Shown piece after piece: positions 57,216 to 64,000 of a DNA stretch of 64,000 nt (positions are counted from its first letter, which is position 1; each line of letters starts with the position of its first letter). Made by a program: the position numbers and the translations under genes. The stretch comes from Codonopsis lanceolata (lineage: Eukaryota; Streptophyta; Magnoliopsida; Asterales; Campanulaceae): assembly GCA_013146195.2 (NCBI GenBank), contig CM028384.1:72825990-72889989 (forward strand). Reading direction: 5' to 3'. The notes beneath the pieces were generated by a model, which saw only the letters and a list, made by a program, of their open reading frames with translations, ran no database searches and was not told the DNA's origin.

Positions 57216-58137
57216 TGTTATGTAATTTCACTACTACACTTAGCCAGGAATAGTTCCAAATACAGAATCGGAGTTACCAGAATAATAACAGACCCAGATT
57301 AAAATAAAACGGATAACATTACAACACGGGAAGGGGTAACATTTTAATCACCGGTCAATAAAGCGATAAATAAACATACTAATATTACGGTAACAGGTCG
57401 ATTATTTCACTTGTTTATGAACTAAACAATGGGGAAATACAACTGGAGATCAAACCCAAGAAAAAAACGAGCTAAGCGTGATGATAAAGCGAGATTAATA
57501 AGTATTAAGCGAGAAATAAAAAGATATAAAGCATAACTCTAAAGCCACGAAGCAATCAAGCGCCGTGTTATAAAACACCACTTGCCGTTCGGGGACCTCG
57601 GCTATCTTCTCATTAGGCTCGACCTCTCACGGCCATATCCACCAGCGAGTCGGCGGAGAACCAACCACTATTGAGGTCAAAGCCACCAAATCGAGGCGAG
57701 TCCGGCGACCAATAATACGAAGGTGATCCAAACCCGGTAACCCGTCACCCAAACCAAGGCTTATCTCAAACAAACAAAACAACGGCTAGAGCCTAAATCG
57801 ATCCTTCACGATACTTAAAGGAAACCCTCGACTCACTATTTCACAAAGAAAGAAGCGGAGAGGAAGACCATCCTAAATCTAAGGTGACAAGGACTATATT
57901 TTACGCGATAAACTCTGCTCACGGATACGGTATCTATCTTGCTCACTCTCGGCAAAATGACGGAAGGCTAGCAATATATATGCACAAAATGTGAATGGAT
58001 AGGAAAGTTGTACACCAATAATCCCAAAGTGAATCACCAACAAAACAAGGCTTCTACACAAATGAAGATGGGCTAATCTGCGGATTTGGGCTTAGGGAGA
58101 TATTAAAAAAGGGGCTGTCACTAAATAGCATTTGGGT
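57216..58137 (-). repeat. 5' LTR of copia 4, shortened
   Basis: Aligns along the whole left LTR but is over 200 bp shorter through many small gaps. Several gaps convert CAG to CG, for example AAAGCAGAG (52812) to AAAGCGAG (57486). See findings for the artefact hypothesis. Confidence 0.85.
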
Positions 58138-58321
58138 ATCTCATGTGAGGTATGGTTGAAGCGGATCATGATTTTTAAGTTAACAAATTGTTCACCAACA
58201 AAATAATGCAACAAATGTCTTCTATCCTAAAGATTACTTTTCCACATATGTTCATTCCCGAATTGTAGATCCTTTTAAGTGTACTCACTATATACATCAA
58301 AAATTTTGTTGGTGATACTTA

Positions 58322-58530
58322 TAGGTATCAAAATTAAATTTTGATACCATAGGTATCAAAATGAAGGGTATTAAGATTAGGTGAGGTTTTAAGGGAGGAA
58401 TCAAATTTGGTACCTTCCCTAGTACTACACCTAATTTTAATACCTTTTACTTTAACCATTGGAGAACCTAATACTTTTACATAGGTATCAAAATTTGATT
58501 TTGATCCCTACCATTAGACTTGCCCTAAAG
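58322..58530. repeat. Foldback/MITE-like inverted repeat
   Basis: Several inverted copies of GGTATCAAAATT occur, including a palindrome near 58335-58360, with ATTAGGTG and CACCTAAT flanking the centre. The right end, reverse-complemented, reads GGGCAAGTCTAATGGTAGGG, typical of plant MITE termini. The left terminus is unclear. Confidence 0.5.
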
Positions 58531-58844
58531 AAGTGCCGAAAAAAAGAAGTATTTAGTCAAATGATTTCACTTGGTAAAAAACAAGAGAATGGCTAGGCTA
58601 AAGTTGCCAACAGATGACAAAGACAAGGTGACCTCTGCTTTCTTCGTAACTTAGGCCGAAGAAACACTAAGGAAGTTTTCTATCTTAAGTAAGTAGCTTC
58701 ATTTGACAGAAAACCTCACAACCATATTTCCTTAAAATACTTCTATATATGCAATACAGTTATCGCCCACCCATGGATACCTCAGAAAAACACAATTGGT
58801 TCAGCAAGAACTCAAGTCAGTAATATACACGCAGAGACACACAG

Positions 58845-58991
58845 ATGGACACTACAGCAGCTGACATGATGATTCAGTGAACCAAAAGTAAAAGCATTTT
58901 GGTAGACAATACAGAAGTGATACCACCCAATTGCAGATGTGCATTACATTATTTAAAAGATGGTTTCTCAATAGTCAATTCCCTGTTCTAA
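58845..58991 (+). pseudogene. Isolated small-protein family pseudogene psi12
   Basis: Starts M-D-T-T-A-A-D-M-M-I-Q, then TGA. The same frame continues to a core remnant PPNCRCALHYLKDG and ends at TAA 58989-58991. It keeps C-x-C-A-L-H but has lost R-P-Y-H and the SW module. It lies beyond copia 3 and copia 4, showing that the family's range extends to within 1 kb of the cyclophilin gene. Confidence 0.75.
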
Positions 58992-58999
58992 ACAGAATG

Positions 59000-59880
59000 G
59001 GATTGCCTTCACAAAGAAATATTCCAGGAGCGACAGCTTCATGGCCGTAAAAGCTTCCAGTCGCCCTGATCTTCCTGTGCTTACTAGATATCCAACAGAA
59101 ATGCAGAATGAAAGAGAATAGCCAATAATATCGTTCTCTATTTCTAGTTTCTGATGCTCCTCAGATAATAATATTCTCAAGGAGAATGATGTGGGCTTTT
59201 TTTCTCCCTATAAATTGTTCTAAGTTCTAGAAAAATGAATTTGATTTAAAATGGGAGGATGAATGCAGATGCTGTAACAATAACAATTCATCCGCCTCAA
59301 AATAGCTTTCCATGATCTCATATCTCATCAAAACCATGCTCATGATAATGCTGAAAACAGAAACGTGGGCATCACTACCCAATATAATCTGATACTTCAT
59401 GTGCATCATAAAATGACAGCTAATAATAATGATTAAAAATAACCCCCATTTGCCCACAAAGGCACAAAGCCCCCATTAAACAAACAAGGACTCCGACAAG
59501 CAACTACGACCACATGCAAAGGAAACTAAATAGACTGAATTGAAACTAACCTGTGTTGAGCTTCTGAATCGTTGAAACCCTAGACGGGGAAGCTGGCAAA
59601 ATTATAATGATCGATTTTCGAGGCTCAGAACTCAGAACTCAGAAGTACACCGAAATGGATGTGTAAGTGTGTAACTGAATTCGGAGGGAAGGTTTCTACT
59701 GTGTTCGAAATACAATAAGGATTTCGGACGGAAGTTCAATACGGCGTCGTTAATTACGCATGAAAAAAAATAATTTTTCAATTTTCAATTTCAGGTTGGT
59801 AGGGCCCATCCGCCAGCACACATGATCCCTTCACTCTTCCCTCACCACTCCCCCTCTTCCTCCACGATGCTCCTTTTGCC
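59000..59880. other. Upstream region of the cyclophilin gene; possible divergent transcript
   Basis: On the minus strand 59710-59553 looks like a GC-richer leader ending CAACACAG|GTTAGT, a good splice donor, so a divergent, perhaps non-coding, transcript may start here. A 76-codon minus-strand frame at 59227-59457 has no recognisable domain. Weak evidence only. Confidence 0.3.
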
Positions 59881-60532
59881 ATGGCTTCCACCACCCGGCT
59901 CCCTCCATCACTCACCCCCCGCCACCACCATCCCAAACTCCTTCACCTCCCCCGCCGCTCTCTCCTCTTCATCTCCACCACCCTCTCACTCCCCTCCCCT
60001 TTCTCTCTAGCCACACCAGACACCACCATCACCGACCGCATATTCATGGACTTCAGCATCTGCCCTAACTACTTCCAAAACCGCACCCTAGGCTCCGAAC
60101 TCCTCCTCTGCCCAAACTCCCAACCCCTCGGCCGCCTAGTCCTCGGCCTCTACGGCAACCTCGTCCCCATCACTGTCTCCAATTTCAAGTCCATGTGTAC
60201 CGGCTCCTCCGGTTCCACCTACAAGGGCACTTTGATCCAGAAAATATTGCCCGGCCAGTTCTTTACGGCCGGGCGGCAGGGTAGGAGAGATAGAGGAGAG
60301 GTGAAACCCCCCGTGAATTTGGTTAGGAATACGGAGAGCGTTGAATCTAAATCTTTTGAGTTGGAGCATTCCAAGGGAGGGGTTGTTTCTTTATGTTTGT
60401 CAGAGAATGATGATGATGATAATATTAAGCTTGACCCGGATTATCATAATGTCGAGTTCCTGATTACCACTGGTCCCGGTCCTTGCCCCCAGCTTGATAG
60501 TAGGAATATCGTGTTCGGCTCAGTTCTTGAAG
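59881..60532 (+). CDS. Thylakoid-lumen cyclophilin (CYP28-like peptidyl-prolyl isomerase), exon 1
   Basis: The first exon, 217 codons, encodes a plant cyclophilin. Residues 1-45 form a plastid transit peptide rich in S, T, P and L, with twin arginine followed by a hydrophobic stretch (PRRSLLFISTTLSLPSPFSLA begins at about 24), suggesting Tat-dependent import into the thylakoid lumen. The cyclophilin fold follows: GRLVLGLYGNLVPITVSNFK, YKGTLIQKILPGQFFTAG, GVVSLCLSENDDDD, NVEFLITTGPGPCPQLDSR and NIVFGSVLEG. The usual catalytic F-H-R motif is not kept (the equivalent is I-Q-K-I), as in other divergent lumenal cyclophilins, so isomerase activity may be low. The exon ends at AAG|GTTAGT; the remaining C-terminal exons were not found and lie probably beyond the window. 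The start at 59881 (CCATGGCT) gives a full transit peptide. CYP26-2 is an alternative assignment. Confidence 0.85.
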
Positions 60533-62404
60533 GTTAGTTTCATTATTATTATTTATTTTCTCAGTTGCATTCTGAACTGTGTGTGTCAGTGTGCGAAGAA
60601 AGTTAATTTTTATTATTGTGACTTGCTAGATATTGAGCATTTTATAAGTTCATGACACTGGAACCCTCCAGACTTTTAAGTTCATTTGGCTTCAACATAA
60701 GACTAGAATAAATTTTGAATCATTTGATTGCCTTGGCACTTTACGCAGATGGCTGGTTTAGGTAGTCTAGATATTGTCAATATGGTACAGCCAATTTAAT
60801 GAAGAGAGCTTCACTACTTTGAGAATGGACTGTGTAAGATTTTGACTTTAATTGTGGTTGACTGATCCTGTAAAGATTGGGTGTTTCATGTCCAAAGGTT
60901 TTGGAATTGGGTGCTGAATATGAATATAAATTATTCATCGTGAAGTTAATACTGTATTTCGAAAGATAGTTGAAATTCAGCATGAACTTTTATTTATTTA
61001 GAACAAGAAGGAATTGGAAAAGAATTGATGATTTGAACCATATCGCTTTGATCATCTATCATAAAGGAGTGCTGAGACAAGGTTTGGTAATGCCGTAATG
61101 GTATCAGTAAAAGTTTAACTTTTCTTTTCTTTTTTCTTTCTTTTTTCTTCTGAAACATTCCTGACGCTCGTCCCATGAAATATGAGCTCTCTAGGGAATT
61201 TCAGGAACAACAAAGTCAGTCCAATCAGATCCTGGTTCCATTTTGAATTCCATACATTTCAATCTAGATGTACATAATGTGAGTTAGATGCATTCAGTTT
61301 TGGCATTCCCAGGTCCCAGCATAGTAGCCTCACCTCAAGTGATACTGCCTATACTCAATATCCAAATAAGAACACTGTATCATGAAACTTCTCAGATATT
61401 GTTTGCTTGCTGTATTTCAGCATTTCTGGCTTTTGTCTTGGTTTGATCTCTTTGGATTAAATTTGACTGGATTCATTTTCCTTCCTTTTATGGTTGATTG
61501 CTCACAAATATTAGCTACTTGAGACTTGGTATGTGTGTGTGTGTGTAGGTTTCTCTGCTTACCAATTGCTTTTGGAACTATAGGATTGCATCAGGGTTGA
61601 AGGCTATATCTTCTTTTAAAGCTACCTTTTTACAATTTGTTGATAATTTTGTTTATGTGAGGGTCTCAATCTTAAGCACATCAGCCCGATTGCAAACTTC
61701 TATTATTGGTCTGGATGGAATGTGTATTTGGTGTGATTGTGCTTTTTTGCCCCTTCCATTTTTTTAGGGCTGTGCAGACTCTCCTGTTATTAGCACATTA
61801 CATGGGCGCCCTTCATAAGTGTCGAAATAACCTTAACTCTATTCGCCACTCATGGTGGAACTTAATGGAATCATGATTGCTGAAAAGAGGTGCATATTTA
61901 TTTGTCTATGCAGGACCTATGTGAGATGGTGCAATGTAAAGAAATGCTTGATCATATAAATTATTGAATAGGAAAGTCTCTTTCTCATGACATTATTCAT
62001 GTGCAGTTAGTAACTATTGGATTTGGTGTAGTTGAGTCTCTATCTGATATGGTGATGGGGAAGGCACAGTAAGAACAATAACAGGGGAAAGGAGGAGCTT
62101 AACTTCCTAAAGACCAAGCTAGAAACACATGTACAAGCACAAAGCAATTCTTAAAAACATTTCATTGTATTTAACATTTAAGGAATTGCAACTATATGTA
62201 TAGGTTGTTGCCATTCTGGTGATAATAGACTTTGTAGGTAGATTTGGTCCAAGGGAAATTCTCGTTGGTAGATTTGGGACTATTCACTTGATGAATAGCA
62301 GCATAGGTTCTGATTATTAGTATGTGGCTCGTCTTTCACTCCTACATGAAGGCTGGTATTTGTCATTCAACTATCCAAAAAAGATAGCTAATCATGTTAC
62401 AGTT

Positions 62405-63005
62405 TTTTCTAGACCAGCGCCTAATGCCTAGAGGCGGGGCCTATAATTAAGGCATTATTACCTTGTTTTCGATTTTTTTCTTAATATAACCTAATAACAA
62501 ACATTAAATTACTTATAAAAAAACATTAAATTCTCAAATACACTAAATAGTAAATATCACCAAAAAAATATAAATACTGAGCACATTTTTTTTTGATAAG
62601 TAAAAAAACATATTTAAAAGATTAAATAAAAAATTCAATATCATTCCAAAAATTAAAACAACATGACATTAGTCAATAACGACCCCAAAGGGTGGGAGAG
62701 ATGGCAAAGCACTCAGACGTTGAGGTCCTTGGTTCCAATCCCCACACCAACAAGAGGTCACACTTACCTATCAAAAAAACAATAGTCAATAACTAAATAT
62801 GTCATATGTCCATTAACAAATTACAAATTTACAATACATAATTTAGTAATACTAAATTGATTTTTTTTTAATTTACCATACATAATTTAATAATTCTAAA
62901 TTGATTTTTATTTTTATTTTTAAAATATAGTAAATAAATAAAATTAGCGGCCGGTGACTAGGGCGCCTAGGTGACTCCTAAAGCGCCTAGGTGCCGATTT
63001 CTCAC
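62405..63005. repeat. AT-rich insertion-like segment with GCGCCTA ends
   Basis: AT-rich DNA bounded by GC-rich GCGCCTAATGCCTAG at the left and GGCGCCTAGGTG / GCGCCTAGGTGCCG at the right. The ends are only loosely inverted, so the class is unknown. The SINE at 62681 lies inside it. Confidence 0.35.
62681..62782 (+). mobile_element. tRNA-derived SINE (second family) in the cyclophilin intron
   Basis: GGGAGAGATGGCAAAGCACT, then a B-box-like CTTGGTTCCAATCCCC and a short A-rich end. It is flanked by TAGTCAATAAC at 62670-62680 and 62783-62793, an 11-bp target duplication. Its sequence differs from the SINEs at 43 and 45 kb. Confidence 0.8.
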
Positions 63006-63049
63006 CTGAGTGATTTTTCGGTCGATTTGCTTTGTAGTTATTGCCCTAG

Positions 63050-63290
63050 TACTATTAGTCTTGTAAGGGTATTGTTGGCTATAAATAAGTTGTAAATGTA
63101 CTAGCTGATTACAGTTGATTAATGAATTGAGAGTTAAGATTCTGAGCTTAGTGCATATTTCTAATTGTCCTATCTATCCTATATGCTTCTGCCACTATCC
63201 CTTGGGCCTTGGTTCGTAGAGATATAAACAAACTTCGTAATAATGTAGTTATCATAAAGCTCTTAAACTGCCAGTGACAACTCCACTAAC
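63050..63290 (+). repeat. Possible LTR fragment
   Basis: Contains an LTR-like order of signals: GGCTATAAATAAGTTG (TATA-like), then TTAATGAATTGAGAGTTAAG and a T/C-rich stretch. No terminal repeat or partner was found, so this is tentative. Confidence 0.3.
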
Positions 63291-63924
63291 TAGCTACCGC
63301 GTCACAACGATAGTTGCTTTAGAATATATTATCATTATTCATAGTTTGTTCTAACTCCTCTTCACCTATAAAGTTCAAGCAAATTGCATGGGACTGAATG
63401 TCATCATGAACATATACATTTCTTTCCAGGTTAGCTTAAGAAGGAGAAGATGAGTAGATTCTCATATACTTTCAAGTTTCCACTTTCAGATCACAATGCA
63501 TCACTAGATTGTTTTATCCCTTTCCTTGGAAGTTGGAATGTTGGCAGTGCTTCTGCAGTTATTTTGAAATTGTAAGTCGCCTGCACTTACAATTCAATGA
63601 TTGTAGGTATCAAACCTCACAATAAATACTCATAGAAACAATTCACGAGTAGCCGGGGCAAAGCCTGCATTTGGTCCGAGTAAATACTCCTTGAAGTATT
63701 TTCTGTTCCTTGTCATATTTTCTAATGTGTATCTTACTTTTTTCAAAAGAAAAGTTGATTTAGATTTACTCATTTTTCATGTGTAGTTTATGAATGTTGG
63801 TAGTTTTGTTTGCTATGACTAAACACAGATAAGTTAAATATTGAAAAATGTTCCAGTTGGCTTTAAAAAGTCAAAATGAAGCTTTTTTTTTAATGGAGGG
63901 CAGGTATTATTTCCTTCCCTTTAG

Positions 63925-64000
63925 TGGTGTCTAGTGGTAGTGGCGTGTTCGCTCGCCTATGTAGCAGTGAGGGCCTTCTTGGTATCATATCCTCTCTCTG
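63925..64000 (+). repeat. Possible start of another tRNA-like SINE, cut by the window edge
   Basis: GTGTCTAGTGGTAGTGGCGT resembles an A box and TTGGTATCATATCC weakly resembles a B box. The element would continue beyond the window. Confidence 0.3.

Larger units (their letters stand above)
52524..58137 (-). mobile_element. Ty1/copia retrotransposon 4, lacking most of RT and RNase H
   Basis: Minus-strand element with long LTRs (left 1150 bp; right about 922 bp), a tRNA-Met primer-binding site, gag and integrase. Coding ends just after the start of reverse transcriptase (54.0 kb), with only about 330 bp before the left LTR. The element is therefore non-autonomous. The right LTR lacks the last 14-16 bp of the left one (it diverges after TTTGGGT at 58137) and no target-site duplication was found. 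Confidence 0.9.
60533..64000 (+). other. Intron of the cyclophilin gene (continues past the window)
   Basis: Opens with a consensus donor GTTAGT. No exon encoding the expected end of the cyclophilin domain was recognised in the remaining 3.4 kb. It contains a SINE (62681-62782) and other repeats listed separately. The rest of the sequence shows nothing recognisable. Confidence 0.55.

Noticed and set aside
1..58137. Plus-strand open frames opposite the four copia elements
   Set aside because: They are shadows of the minus-strand gag-pol regions, which carry the recognisable motifs.

Overview
This is a nuclear genomic segment from a flowering plant, most likely a eudicot. It is AT-rich and intron-bearing, has four Ty1/copia retrotransposons primed by initiator tRNA-Met, Stowaway-, Harbinger- and hAT-type DNA transposons and tRNA-derived SINEs, and ends with a plastid-targeted cyclophilin gene. 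The species cannot be told from the sequence.

Layout. 1-3.7 kb: left-truncated copia element 1 on the minus strand. 3.7-11.2 kb: non-coding DNA with MITE-like repeats. 11.34 kb: first member (G1) of a small-protein gene family with the core RPYHxxCxCALH. 12.0-13.4 kb: MULE-like non-autonomous transposon. 16.0-18.5 kb: complete but dead Harbinger element with inverted termini and TAA duplications. 19.6-44.4 kb: a segmentally duplicated array holding ten more copies of the small-protein family (G2, G3, G5, G6 and G7 with open frames; psi4, psi8, G3', psi10 and psi11 broken), interrupted by a hAT-like element, copia 2, a SINE and a probable solo LTR. 44.4-49.4 kb: copia 3, carrying a SINE. 49.9-52.4 kb: hairpin, MITE and low-complexity repeats. 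52.5-58.1 kb: copia 4, which lacks most of reverse transcriptase and RNase H. 58.85 kb: a twelfth, isolated relic (psi12) of the small-protein family. 59.88 kb to the right edge: first exon of a thylakoid-lumen cyclophilin resembling CYP28, followed by intron-like DNA with a SINE.

The biologically distinctive part is the small-protein cluster: at least twelve copies in 48 kb, all on the plus strand. Five have credible full frames (G1, G2, G5, G6, G7), two share one premature TGA, and five are broken. They have H-x2-C-x-C-x2-H and S-W-x-(D/E) modules and no visible signal peptide or membrane segment. Several share a TATA box followed by a TGCATGCA (RY-type) motif. I recall similar uncharacterised proteins in angiosperms but know no function. 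Because duplicated blocks preserve empty sites, several transposon insertions can be placed after the duplications.

Caution: paired LTRs of copia 2 and copia 4 differ repeatedly where CAG or CTG in one copy is CG(A) or CGG in the other. This looks more like a base-calling or polishing artefact in methylated DNA than evolution, so frameshifts inside these elements should not be over-read.
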